A DNA stretch of 62,348 bases from Sulfurimonas sp. (GTDB lineage Bacteria > Campylobacterota > Campylobacteria > Campylobacterales > Sulfurimonadaceae). Both the position numbers and the translations under genes were made by a program. Location of the stretch: positions 1-62,348 of the forward strand of contig NZ_JALOAN010000012.1 in the NCBI RefSeq assembly GCF_023228785.1. The letters run 5' to 3'. The notes under the pieces are model-generated. The model searched no databases and was not told the origin of the DNA. It saw only the letters and a list, made by a program, of their open reading frames with translations. Positions 25,666-34,601 of this stretch are shown here, piece by piece. Each line of letters starts with the position of its first letter. Within the stretch, counting starts at the first letter, position 1.

Positions 25666-26946
25666 TTACTTAAATTCTACTTTGGTTATCTTTTGAAGTA
25701 GTTCAAAAAAGTTTGGAAAAGATGTGTTGATGCACTCTATATCAGTTACATTCATCCCACACCTAAGCCCTGCAATGATAAAGCTCATAGCGATTCTATG
25801 ATCTCCATGGCTGTCAACTCTTGCACTCTTCATCTCGCCACCAACAACTTTGTATCCATCTTTGTACTCATGAACTTCTATGCCAGTTGCTCTCAATCCC
25901 TCAACTACGGTAGAGATTCTGTCACACTCTTTTACACGCAACTCCTCGGCATTTTTAATAAGACTCTCGCCCTCTGCAGATGCAAAAGCAATAGAGAGAG
26001 CTGGAAGCTCATCTATTAACCATGAGATATTATCTTCTACTACAATACCCTCAAGCGGAGCGTACTTTACATGTATATCGCCTATTGGTTCGTACTTATT
26101 ATCAGTTAGTTTATAACTAATATCTGCACCCATTCTCTCAAGTGCTTTAAAAGCTTCTATACGAGTAGGATTTAACGTAACACCTTCTAAAACTATATTT
26201 GCATCTGGAGTAATAGCAGCAGCTACTGCAAAGAAAAAAGCACTTGATGGATCAGCTGGAACTCTTATACTTAGTGGAGACAATAGTTTTTTCATAGGAG
26301 TTATTATAGTTTTTAGCCCATCTATTTTTATATCCGCTCCCATGCCACTAAGCATTCTCTCAGTATGATCACGCGAGAGTTCTGGCTCGCTAAATGAGCA
26401 GACTCCATCAGCACTAAGAGCTGCTAAAATCATGCAAGATTTAACTTGTGCAGATGCAATTTTGCTCTCATAATCAAATGCCTTAAGTGTAGCTCCACGA
26501 ATACTTAACGGTGCTAAATTTGACTCATCTCTACCATCTATCTTAGCACCAATTTTGCGCAGAGGCTCAGTTACTCTTTTCATAGGACGTTTACGCAAAT
26601 ATTTATCGCCACTTAAGATAAAGTGACCCTTTGCAGAGCTTAAAAGTCCACAAAAAAGCCTGATACCAGTTCCAGAGTTTCCACAATCTAAAATCTCGAA
26701 AGACTCTTTTATACCACTTGAAGTGATCTTAATAGTCTCTCCATCATCTTCAATTTTTGCACCAAGATTTTTAACAATCGCTAAAGAGTTTAGAGTGTCC
26801 TCAGCTCTTAAAAAGTTTTTTATCTCACTAGTTCCACTAGCCAACATTGCAAACATAGCACAGCGATGTGATATTGATTTATCAGATGCTATATTATCTA
26901 TTTTAAGAGAAAAACTACCCGCACTGCTAACTATGACTTCTCTCAT
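25666..26946 (-). CDS. aroA: 3-phosphoshikimate 1-carboxyvinyltransferase (EPSP synthase)
   Basis: The 426-residue enzyme joins shikimate-3-phosphate and PEP in aromatic amino-acid synthesis. Family signatures include SDKSISHRCAMFAMLASG, DCGNSGTGIRLFCGLL, LRKRPMKRVTEPL and the C-terminal VKECDRISTVVEGLRATG with DSHGDHRIAMSFIIAGL. The length is normal. Its start overlaps pheT by 4 bp. A 140-bp gap holding the repeat pair separates it from ispH. Confidence 0.97.
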   Translation of the reverse strand: MREVIVSSAGSFSLKIDNIASDKSISHRCAMFAMLASGTSEIKNFLRAEDTLNSLAIVKNLGAKIEDDGETIKITSSGIKESFEILDCGNSGTGIRLFCGLLSSAKGHFILSGDKYLRKRPMKRVTEPLRKIGAKIDGRDESNLAPLSIRGATLKAFDYESKIASAQVKSCMILAALSADGVCSFSEPELSRDHTERMLSGMGADIKIDGLKTIITPMKKLLSPLSIRVPADPSSAFFFAVAAAITPDANIVLEGVTLNPTRIEAFKALERMGADISYKLTDNKYEPIGDIHVKYAPLEGIVVEDNISWLIDELPALSIAFASAEGESLIKNAEELRVKECDRISTVVEGLRATGIEVHEYKDGYKVVGGEMKSARVDSHGDHRIAMSFIIAGLRCGMNVTDIECINTSFPNFFELLQKITKVEFK

Positions 26947-29285
26947 CTAAGTCCTACTTTCAACTCTTCATTTAGAGATTTTAAAATAGTCTCCATTGTT
27001 GATGTTATATCCTCTTCTTCTAATGTTTTTTCATTCGATTGAAGCACAAAACGAATAGAGAGACTCATGTTTTTGCCTAAAGTTTTATCACTATATTTAT
27101 CTACTGGATAAAATCTTATAAGCTCTTTTGTTGCATTTTTCTCTATAACGCTCTTAACCTCTTCATACTTCATAGTTTTTGGCACTATGATGCTTAGATC
27201 TCTTATAGAAGATTGGTACTTTGATGATGCTTTTGCCGTTTTTAGTCCATAAGGAAGTTTAATAAAATCAAGCTCACAAAGGTAAGTAGACTCAAGGTCA
27301 TAACTCTCTTGCACGCTAGGATGTAAGCGAAAAAGCTCTCCAATTATTTCATCATTTTGTATAACTGAAGCACATTGATATGTATGTGAAAGATTATGCT
27401 TAGTTTCGTGTTCTTTCAGCTCAAATTCACCTATAATATCTGAAATTTTTTGAGTAAAATGGGCAAAATCAATACTACGAGGTTTACCAGCATTTAAAAG
27501 AGTGTCTTTTTCTTTATCACCACTAAAGATAAAAGCCATCTTCAAAGATTCTTCTCTAGTTGGACTAAAGATGGATCCAACTTCAAATAGTTTTACGGAG
27601 TTTATGCCATTTTTAACATTATGTGATGCAGCTTTTAGAAGTCCAGTCATAAGCGTTGGTCTAAGAGTATCAAGAGTATTTACTATAGGATTTATGAGTT
27701 CTAACTCTTCATTAGTGGTCTCAAATCCACACTCTAGTAAAACTTTCTTCTCATCAAAAACAAAAGCAACATTTTCAAAAAAACCACTCTGCGCAGCTTT
27801 ATGTCGGTAGATACTTCTTTTTTTGTATGCAAAATAATCATCTTGAAGCTTAGAAGACTCAGCAAAAACAAAAGGCTTTGAAGCGATATTATCGATCCCA
27901 ACAAGGCGAACAATCTCTTCAACTATATCTTGTTTATGAGTGATATCATGGCGAAATCTAGGAACAGTTATAACAAAATTATCTTGTGATGATTTGTTTG
28001 TATCAAAGCCTAAGTTTCTCAGTATCTTAGTAATTCTAACTCGGTCTATCTTAGCGCCTATAATCTCTTCTATCTCTTTTTTTGTAACTGTAATAATTTT
28101 GTCTTCATAAGAGTCACAAAGTTCTATAGTTCCTCCATAAACAAGCGAAGAAGAGTATGTTTCTATCATATTTAAACAAAAATCAAGTCCTTGATTAAGC
28201 TCAGGTTCACTTCCTCTTGATGTTCTATAATACATCGGTCCAGACTCAATTTTTGATTCTTGCATTTTTTTAGAAATAATATCTGGTGGAATATAACTAG
28301 CTTCTATAAGCACCGTACGCTCTTCATCTTTTGCCTTAGATACATCTTCTTGTATGATCCCAATTGTTGAAGCTTTTTCAGCTCTTACGCTAGAGTATAT
28401 ACTAGCGTAAGAATTCTCATCTTTTTTAAGTTCAATCTTTGCAATAGATTCTCCATCACTAGAGAAAAATTCATACTTATAAGCTCTTAAAATAACACCA
28501 CTACTATGTGTTACATAAAGCATTAATGACTCTATATCTGTACTTCTTGACTCTTCTATCTGAGCTAATCTTAGTTTCACAATAAGAGGAATAGTTAACT
28601 CTTTTATATCTACTGCTCTATAGCGAAGATTTACATCAAGTTGAGTTTCGTGTGAGAGGCTTAAAATTCGCCCTATTCCTACTCTTTTATCTTCATCTTC
28701 ATTTATCAAAGTCTCTATAAGAGGTTTATCATAAGCTGCACTAAGATCTCTTGCAATACCTCTGATACTTAGACAATCTCCACGATTTGCAGTTAATTCT
28801 ATCTCTATAAGATCATCGTTTAGTGCATCTATTGTACAAACTTCTTGACCTAGTTCATACACACCTATACTACTATCTAGCTCTAAGATACCATCATGTG
28901 CATCTTCAAGTCCTATCTCTGTAGCACTACAAATCATGCCCTCAGACTCAACACCGCGAAGCTTAACAGGCTTTATCACAACTCCACTTGGCATAACTGC
29001 ACCGATAGTTGCAACTACAACATCCAGACCTGCTCTTACATTTGAAGCGCCACAAACAATTTGGCGGATACTAGTACCAATATCAACCTTGCAAACATTT
29101 AATTTATCAGCATCAGGATGCTTCTCGCACTCTAAAACTTTTCCGACTATTATTTTTTTAGCAATATTATAACTATGGATACGATCAACTTCTAAGCCTA
29201 TAGAATTTAACTTTTTAGCCAAATCTTCAGTTGTGACAGCGCTAAGATCTATCCACTCATTTAACCAACTTCTTGTAACTATCAT
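26943..29285 (-). CDS. pheT: Phenylalanyl-tRNA synthetase beta subunit
   Basis: The 780-residue protein has an N-terminal EMAP-type tRNA-binding domain (about 39-150, including CEKHPDADKLNVCKVD). B3/B4 and B5 domains follow, the latter with RFRHDITHKQDIVEEIVRLVGID. The C-terminus has the catalytic-like region and a ferredoxin-fold anticodon-binding domain (about 690-780, SSIRDLSIIVPK). It forms the alpha2-beta2 synthetase with PheS. It overlaps pheS by 4 bp and aroA by 4 bp. Confidence 0.97.
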   Translation of the reverse strand: MIVTRSWLNEWIDLSAVTTEDLAKKLNSIGLEVDRIHSYNIAKKIIVGKVLECEKHPDADKLNVCKVDIGTSIRQIVCGASNVRAGLDVVVATIGAVMPSGVVIKPVKLRGVESEGMICSATEIGLEDAHDGILELDSSIGVYELGQEVCTIDALNDDLIEIELTANRGDCLSIRGIARDLSAAYDKPLIETLINEDEDKRVGIGRILSLSHETQLDVNLRYRAVDIKELTIPLIVKLRLAQIEESRSTDIESLMLYVTHSSGVILRAYKYEFFSSDGESIAKIELKKDENSYASIYSSVRAEKASTIGIIQEDVSKAKDEERTVLIEASYIPPDIISKKMQESKIESGPMYYRTSRGSEPELNQGLDFCLNMIETYSSSLVYGGTIELCDSYEDKIITVTKKEIEEIIGAKIDRVRITKILRNLGFDTNKSSQDNFVITVPRFRHDITHKQDIVEEIVRLVGIDNIASKPFVFAESSKLQDDYFAYKKRSIYRHKAAQSGFFENVAFVFDEKKVLLECGFETTNEELELINPIVNTLDTLRPTLMTGLLKAASHNVKNGINSVKLFEVGSIFSPTREESLKMAFIFSGDKEKDTLLNAGKPRSIDFAHFTQKISDIIGEFELKEHETKHNLSHTYQCASVIQNDEIIGELFRLHPSVQESYDLESTYLCELDFIKLPYGLKTAKASSKYQSSIRDLSIIVPKTMKYEEVKSVIEKNATKELIRFYPVDKYSDKTLGKNMSLSIRFVLQSNEKTLEEEDITSTMETILKSLNEELKVGLR

Positions 29286-30292
29286 TGAAACTGCTCCAGC
29301 AACTTTATATCTCCCTCAAAGAGTGAACGAAGATCTCCAATCTGATGGATAAGCATAGCAAATCGCTCAACTCCCAAACCAAAAGCATAACCACTTACGT
29401 TGTTATACTTAACTGCCTTAAAAACATTTGGATCAACTATTCCACAGCCTAAGACCTCTAACCAACCTGTTTGAGAGCAGACTCTACAGCCTTCGCCTTT
29501 ACAAAAAACACAAGAGATATCAACCTCTGCTGATGGCTCTGTAAAAGGGAAAAATGATGGACGAAAACGAACCTCGACATCACCAAACATATACTTCAAA
29601 AAATCTTCTAAAATATACTTTAAGTTAGCAAAAGATACTTTGCTCTCATCATCAACTAAAAGTCCCTCAACTTGGTGAAACATAGGAGTATGAGTAATAT
29701 CATAATCACGGCGAAAAACAGCACCAGGAGCAATCATTCTGATGGGAGGTTTTTGAGCCATCATTGTTCTTATTTGAACAGGAGATGTATGAGTGCGAAG
29801 TAGCATCTCATCTTTAAAATAAAATGTATCTTGCATATCACGAGCTGGATGATATTTTGGCAAGTTTAGAGCTTCAAAGTTGTTAAAATCATCTTCTATC
29901 ATATTGCCGGTTTTTACTTCAAAATTCATAGCACAAAAATACTCTACAATCTTATCCATTGTCTCCATAACAGGATGCAATGCCCCTATTTCACTCTGCG
30001 CACTAAACATTGAAACATCTATTGCCTCTGCTTGCATCGCTTTTTTTAACTCTGCTGTTTGCAAAGTTATCTTTTTTGCACTAAGTTCACTCATAAGAGA
30101 GTTTTTATGTGTGTTTAAATCTTTTGCTATTTTAGACTTTTCTTCACCCGTTGCATCTTTCATCTTAGCAAATTCTGCTGCTAAGACACCCTTTTTTCCA
30201 AATACACTGATGCGGATTTCTTCAAGAGCTTCAACACTCTTGACTTTGTTAATTTTATCATACCACTCTTTCAATAGAGTCTCCATAATCAT
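29282..30292 (-). CDS. pheS: Phenylalanyl-tRNA synthetase alpha subunit
   Basis: The catalytic subunit shows the class II motifs NLPKYHPARDMQDTFYF, LLRTHTSPVQIRTM and GCGIVDPNVFKAV, with GLGVERFAML as motif 3. I set the start at 30292 (336 residues): an AAGAGG stretch lies upstream and a candidate -10 at 30324-30329 would fall inside the longer frame that starts at 30334. The ATG at 30286 is an equally good alternative. It heads the minus-strand operon. Confidence 0.94.
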   Translation of the reverse strand: MIMETLLKEWYDKINKVKSVEALEEIRISVFGKKGVLAAEFAKMKDATGEEKSKIAKDLNTHKNSLMSELSAKKITLQTAELKKAMQAEAIDVSMFSAQSEIGALHPVMETMDKIVEYFCAMNFEVKTGNMIEDDFNNFEALNLPKYHPARDMQDTFYFKDEMLLRTHTSPVQIRTMMAQKPPIRMIAPGAVFRRDYDITHTPMFHQVEGLLVDDESKVSFANLKYILEDFLKYMFGDVEVRFRPSFFPFTEPSAEVDISCVFCKGEGCRVCSQTGWLEVLGCGIVDPNVFKAVKYNNVSGYAFGLGVERFAMLIHQIGDLRSLFEGDIKLLEQFQ

Positions 30293-30323
30293 AAGGCAAA
30301 TACACCTCTTAAATTTTGAAATG

Positions 30324-30329
30324 ATTATA
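30324..30329 (-). promoter_or_regulatory. Candidate -10 element for the pheS operon
   Basis: The minus strand reads TATAAT inside GACTATAATCA, 32 bp before the chosen pheS start. The -35 region is not obvious, as is usual for sigma-70 promoters of this phylum. Confidence 0.45.
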
Positions 30330-30373
30330 GTCAATTATAATTTACATATAGCTTCATTTACCTGATTATGTGA

Positions 30374-30379
30374 TATAAT
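30374..30379 (+). promoter_or_regulatory. Candidate extended -10 element for the HIT gene
   Basis: The sequence TGTGATATAAT gives a TG-extended TATAAT hexamer 34 bp upstream of the HIT-family ATG. It is divergent from the pheS promoter about 50 bp away. Confidence 0.5.
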
Positions 30380-30412
30380 TTAATCTACACCCATAAAAAT
30401 AAAAGGAAAAAA

Positions 30413-30769
30413 ATGTGTATATTTTGTAAAATTGTAAAAAAAGAGTTACCCTCAAGTGTGGTATTAGAAAATGATAAATTTCTCGCTTTTCACGATATAA
30501 ATCCAAAAGCTCCTGTTCATATTTTAGCAATTCCAAAAGCTCATGTTGATAGTTTTGATGAAGTTAGTAGTGAGACAATGGCTGGTATGACGGAGTTTAT
30601 TCAAGAAGTAGTTAAAGTTGTAAAAATCCAAAAGAGTGGTTATAGAGTCATTACAAATATTGGTGAAAATGGCGCTCAAGAAGTTCCACACTTGCATTTT
30701 CACATCTTAGGTGGTGCAAGATTAAAATGGGGTCACTTCAGTGATGCAGATCCAAAAGGTCACTTCTAA
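30413..30769 (+). CDS. HIT-family nucleotide-binding hydrolase (HinT-like)
   Basis: The 118-residue protein is a histidine-triad hydrolase. It begins CIFCKIVKKELPSSVVLEND and contains the catalytic HLHFHILGG (H-x-H-x-H). Zinc-type cysteines are limited to the CIFC pair. HinT proteins hydrolyse purine nucleoside phosphoramidates. It is divergent from pheS, an arrangement I also recall in Helicobacter. The next gene starts 1 bp after its stop. Confidence 0.94.
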   Translation: MCIFCKIVKKELPSSVVLENDKFLAFHDINPKAPVHILAIPKAHVDSFDEVSSETMAGMTEFIQEVVKVVKIQKSGYRVITNIGENGAQEVPHLHFHILGGARLKWGHFSDADPKGHF

Positions 30770-30770
30770 T

Positions 30771-31958
30771 ATGTATAAAAATGCATTGGTTTTAATCTGC
30801 CTTTCATCTGCACTTTTAGCACAAGATATGCAAGATTACAAGAATCAACAAATGCAAAATTTTAAGTCTCAAACTACAGAATTTGAGACTTATAAAAAAA
30901 CTCAAGAGAGTGAGTTTGATGCTTATGCAAAAGAGCAAAAAAAAGTTTATGATGAGTATAAAAAAGAACTTGGAGTTTTTTGGGATGATCCTAAACTCTC
31001 AACTCCTAAAAATTGGGTCTCTTATGAAGATGACAAAAAAACAAGAACAGATGTTGACTTTGAAAAAGAGACCATAACCATAGAAGCAATCGCAAAAAAT
31101 CCAGAAGAAGCAAAGGAAAAACTCCAACTTGCCCTTGCAAAAGCCATAATAGTAGATACTAAAACTGTCCAAGAGAGTGACCCTTTAGAGTTGGAGCTTA
31201 AAAAGATAAAAAAACCATCAGGAGTTGTAGATGCAAAAGTCAAAGCTGAGCCTATCCTCTCAACTGTAGTTTTTGATAAAAGTCCTACGCAAAATGATGT
31301 AAAAAAATATGTGCAAACACATGTGCAAAACAAAGATATAAAAGTAAAGCAATCATCTAAGATAGAAGATGCCAAAGTTTACACTTTAAATGTAGCACTT
31401 CCAAAAGACACTATGGTTAAACGCTCAAAAGTTTATTATGATGATGTAGTAAAACATGCAGATAAACAAAAACTTCCAGCATCCTTAGTTTTTGCAGTTA
31501 TGCAAACTGAGAGCAGTTTTAACCCAAGAGCCAGATCTCACATCCCAGCCTATGGCCTGATGCAAATAGTTCCTAAATCTGCTGGAATTGATACTTATAA
31601 ATTTTTATATAATGAGAAAAAACTTGTAAGTGGAAGTTATCTATACAACAGCACTAACAATATCACAATGGGAAGTGCTTATCTTCACATTCTATACTAT
31701 AGATATTTAAAAGATATAAAAGATCCAACAAGCAGACTTTACTGCACAATCGCAGCTTACAATACTGGTGCTGGAAATATTGCATGGGCTTTTACAAAGA
31801 CACACAACATGAAAAAAGCAGCCCCACTTATAAACAACAAAACACCTGAGGAAGTTTACAACAAACTTTTAAAAGATTTGAGATATGATGAGCCTAAACA
31901 CTACTTAAAAAGAGTAAACTCTAGAATGGGTTCTTACCATAAACTTTATGGTATTTAG
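30771..31958 (+). CDS. Murein lytic transglycosylase (MltC/DUF3393-like plus SLT domain)
   Basis: I use the ATG at 30771, directly after the HIT stop, because it begins a signal peptide (MYKNALVLICLSSALLAQ); the frame also opens at 30741 inside the HIT gene. The 395-residue protein has a helical, lysine-rich region (about 18-70), a DUF3393-like domain (about 80-220) and a C-terminal SLT domain. The SLT domain has catalytic Glu in VFAVMQTESSFNPRARS, then AYGLMQIVP and AAYNTGAGNIAWAF. It cleaves peptidoglycan in the periplasm with 1,6-anhydro product formation. Confidence 0.9.
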   Translation: MYKNALVLICLSSALLAQDMQDYKNQQMQNFKSQTTEFETYKKTQESEFDAYAKEQKKVYDEYKKELGVFWDDPKLSTPKNWVSYEDDKKTRTDVDFEKETITIEAIAKNPEEAKEKLQLALAKAIIVDTKTVQESDPLELELKKIKKPSGVVDAKVKAEPILSTVVFDKSPTQNDVKKYVQTHVQNKDIKVKQSSKIEDAKVYTLNVALPKDTMVKRSKVYYDDVVKHADKQKLPASLVFAVMQTESSFNPRARSHIPAYGLMQIVPKSAGIDTYKFLYNEKKLVSGSYLYNSTNNITMGSAYLHILYYRYLKDIKDPTSRLYCTIAAYNTGAGNIAWAFTKTHNMKKAAPLINNKTPEEVYNKLLKDLRYDEPKHYLKRVNSRMGSYHKLYGI

Positions 31959-31983
31959 TAGATCTACGAGTTTAAACACTACT

Positions 31984-32013
31984 ATAAGTGCAGAGCAAAA
32001 ACTTCGCACTTAT
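31984..32013. terminator. Hairpin between convergent genes
   Basis: ATAAGTGC (31984-31991) pairs with GCACTTAT (32006-32013). It lies between the transglycosylase stop and the stop of the small minus-strand ORF. No strong T-run follows on either strand, so it is a candidate bidirectional stop only. Confidence 0.35.
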
Positions 32014-32027
32014 GTATAAAGAGATAT

Positions 32028-32144
32028 TTAAAATAAACTTTTAAAATTTTCGCCCCACTCTCTTTTTTGCATAGCATATGAGAACTCATAAGCTATTACC
32101 ATTAATACCGATGTTGCTAATAAAACTACTGCCATTTCTAACAT
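32028..32144 (-). CDS. Putative 38-residue single-pass membrane protein
   Basis: The ATG at 32144 is preceded by an AAAGGAG ribosome site at ideal spacing. The product starts MLEMAVVLLATSVLMVIAYE, a membrane helix, and ends FSYAMQKREWGENFKSLF, an amphipathic basic/acidic tail. The short length means it would be skipped by routine gene calling. The strong ribosome site and sensible topology argue for a real gene. I recognise no family. It lies alone in a 285-bp gap, convergent with the transglycosylase; the rest of the gap shows only the hairpin at 31984-32013. Confidence 0.55.
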   Translation of the reverse strand: MLEMAVVLLATSVLMVIAYEFSYAMQKREWGENFKSLF

Positions 32145-32243
32145 TATGAACTCCTTTGTATCTGTTCTAATATCTTAGAGTATAAAGGTCTTAAATGTTA
32201 AAAGTATGGCAATTTGTCATGAAATTTGTTTATTTTGTTAAAA

Positions 32244-32708
32244 TCAAGATGGACAAGACTCAATTTCACCCATATCTATACTTGAACCACCACCTGAAAT
32301 CATCTGCTCATTTTGGCAAATTAGTTTTGAGTTGTGAGTGATAGTGTAAGATATTGCAGTTGAATCTCTAATAGTATTTATAGTTGAGCAGTAAGTCTCC
32401 AAAGATGCCATAACCCACCTCTTAGCCAATAAATCATCTCCATCAGAATCAAAACTATACGATAGATGTAAGGTGTTAAATTTACAAGGATGAGATTCAT
32501 TTCTTACAACCTCTCCATCTACAACTAAATTTGTTACTGTTTTATCTTGATTTTTAGGAATTAAAACTATATCTGATGCACTACATGAGATGATTCCAGC
32601 TAAAAAATACTCTATAGGAGAGATAATCGGGCAATCAATTATAAAACTACTCTTTGAAGTCTTAGCTTCAAACTTCATGCCATCTTTGTGTGAAATAGTT
32701 ACTTTCAT
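32244..32708 (-). CDS. OsmC/Ohr-family protein
   Basis: The 154-residue protein has the OsmC fold pattern. ISPIEYFLAGIISCSASDIVLI carries the first conserved Cys and SLETYCSTINTIRDSTAISYTI the second region. Related proteins reduce organic hydroperoxides with two thiols, but the spacing here is closer to YhfA-type members of unknown substrate. Its ATG overlaps the argH stop by 4 bp, so it is translated with argH. Confidence 0.85.
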   Translation of the reverse strand: MKVTISHKDGMKFEAKTSKSSFIIDCPIISPIEYFLAGIISCSASDIVLIPKNQDKTVTNLVVDGEVVRNESHPCKFNTLHLSYSFDSDGDDLLAKRWVMASLETYCSTINTIRDSTAISYTITHNSKLICQNEQMISGGGSSIDMGEIESCPS

Positions 32709-34093
32709 TTCATATTCTCCTTTAAAAAAGTTTTAAAAAACTCTAACTGCTCTTTTGTTCTTATAGTTGAAGTTCCACCAGCAGATGTTCTTGCATTCAT
32801 AGAGTTTTTAAGTATGAGATATTCTAAAACATCTTCATCTATTCTTGCATCGATCTCTTTTAAATATTTAAACTCTATATCACTTAGATCAATGCTTAGC
32901 TCCTCAGCTTTTGCAACTGCTCGACCTGTTATAAAGTGAGCTTCACGAAATGGTATAGCGCATTTCTCAACCAGATAATCAGCCAAATCAGTAGCAGCTA
33001 AGTGTCCAACAGAACAAGCACTTCTCATGTTGTGAGCTTTTACTTCCATAGTTTTTATAGCTTCTTTTAAAATTTCTAATGAAATCAAAGCAGTCTCTAC
33101 TGAGTCAAAAACACCCTCTTTATCTTCTTGAGTATCTTTGTTATAAGCTAGAGGAAGTCCTTTCATAACTGTTAGAAGTCCCATTAAAGAACCATAAACA
33201 CGACCAGTTTTTCCGCGAAGAAGTTCTGGAACATCAGGATTTTTCTTTTGTGGCATGATAGAAGAGCCAGTTGAGTACTCATCGCTAAGTTCAACAAAAG
33301 CAAACTCATAACTAGACCACATAACAAGTTCTTCACTAAGTCTTGATATGTGCATCATCATAGTTGAGATGTTAAAGAGGATCTCTAAGGCAAAATCTCT
33401 ATCACTTACAGTATCTAAACAGTTCACACTCACACTATCAAAGTCTAGAAGTTTTGCTGTCATATCTCTATCGATTTTATGCGGAGTTCCGGCTAAGGCT
33501 GCACATCCAAGAGGTGAGACATTGCATCTCTTGTATGAATCTTCAAATCTCTCAATATCTCGCTTAAACATAGCAAGATATGCACCTAGATGAAAGCCAA
33601 AGTTTGTAGGTTGAGCGTGTTGGAGATGTGTCATGCCAGGGATAAGTGTCTCTGTATGCTCATTTGCTACAACTAAGATCTCACTCATAAGAAGTTTTAG
33701 AGCATCTACTATGTCCAGATTTCGCTTTAATACCCAGCGACGAAAATCGACTGCAACTTGATCGTTTCTACTTCTTGCAGTGTGGAGTTTTTTCCCAGCA
33801 TCGCCAACAATAGCAGTTAAACGCTTTTCAATCCCCATATGCAGGTCTTCATCATGGATACTCCAAACAAACTCACCTGATTCTATCTCTGCTTTTACTT
33901 GTGCTAAGCCATCTGTTATTTGAGTTAATTCTTCTTTAGTTAGTATATTTTGATGTGTTAGCATCTGCGCGTGAGCTAGTGAGCCTTCTATATCTTCGAT
34001 ATAGAGTTTTCTATCATACATGATTGAAGCATTAAACTCATCTAATAGGTTTGACGTGCTAGCTAAAAAGCGCCCTGACCACATTTTTTTCAT
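32705..34093 (-). CDS. argH: Argininosuccinate lyase
   Basis: The 462-residue enzyme splits argininosuccinate into arginine and fumarate. Signatures include LHTARSRNDQVAVDFRRW, MTHLQHAQPTNFGFHL and the fumarase-superfamily loop GSSIMPQKKNPDVPELLRGK. It begins MWSGRF after two residues, as is normal for the family. It is tightly coupled to the OsmC gene downstream; argB lies separately at about 43 kb. Confidence 0.97.
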   Translation of the reverse strand: MKKMWSGRFLASTSNLLDEFNASIMYDRKLYIEDIEGSLAHAQMLTHQNILTKEELTQITDGLAQVKAEIESGEFVWSIHDEDLHMGIEKRLTAIVGDAGKKLHTARSRNDQVAVDFRRWVLKRNLDIVDALKLLMSEILVVANEHTETLIPGMTHLQHAQPTNFGFHLGAYLAMFKRDIERFEDSYKRCNVSPLGCAALAGTPHKIDRDMTAKLLDFDSVSVNCLDTVSDRDFALEILFNISTMMMHISRLSEELVMWSSYEFAFVELSDEYSTGSSIMPQKKNPDVPELLRGKTGRVYGSLMGLLTVMKGLPLAYNKDTQEDKEGVFDSVETALISLEILKEAIKTMEVKAHNMRSACSVGHLAATDLADYLVEKCAIPFREAHFITGRAVAKAEELSIDLSDIEFKYLKEIDARIDEDVLEYLILKNSMNARTSAGGTSTIRTKEQLEFFKTFLKENMK

Positions 34094-34176
34094 TTATATT
34101 CCTTGACTTTGCAGTAGATTTTCTTGTTGAAATAAGTTTTGTATTTTATCTAAAATATTTGAATTAAAAATGAAGG

Positions 34177-34509
34177 CTAGTTACAAGCAGGAACATTCCC
34201 ACTATCTTTGGCATATTCTAATAAAAAATCTTCTAAATGTTTTGTTTTTTTAGTATAAGAAGAACTTTTGAAGTATTCCCACGATTTTTTTGCTTTTTCA
34301 TCTTTAAGATGAACATATGCTAACTCTTTTCCATTATCTAGCATAAGCGTTTCCCATTCATAAGTTGTTTTACTAGAAACAAATGCTCGTCTTAGATTAT
34401 GGCATTGCACACATTTTTTTATAAAAATCTTTTGTCCCTTATAAACTGCAGCATTTGCATAAGAAGAGAAGATAAGGGTTATTGTAAGAGCTACAAAGAT
34501 TTTTTTCAT
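34177..34509 (-). CDS. Monohaem periplasmic cytochrome c
   Basis: The 110-residue protein has a signal peptide (about 1-20, ending SSYANA) and one haem motif, CVQCH, in GQKIFIKKCVQCHNL. No obvious distal Met segment is present; the C-terminal half is charged and helical and ends in GNVPACN. It is probably a small soluble electron carrier or a sensor. It lies 83 bp upstream of argH with no close partner. Confidence 0.85.
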   Translation of the reverse strand: MKKIFVALTITLIFSSYANAAVYKGQKIFIKKCVQCHNLRRAFVSSKTTYEWETLMLDNGKELAYVHLKDEKAKKSWEYFKSSSYTKKTKHLEDFLLEYAKDSGNVPACN

Positions 34510-34601
34510 AAAACAACCTTAAGTATAATTGTAGCTATGTTACATTAGAAGATATTACAAAAAGCTTATAAAAATTTCTACTCATTTTTTATTACTAAAA
34601 A

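Noticed and set aside
29880..30365. 161-codon plus-strand frame opposite pheS
   Set aside because: It lies wholly antisense to the well-supported pheS gene and has a low-complexity, serine- and phenylalanine-rich product typical of a shadow frame.
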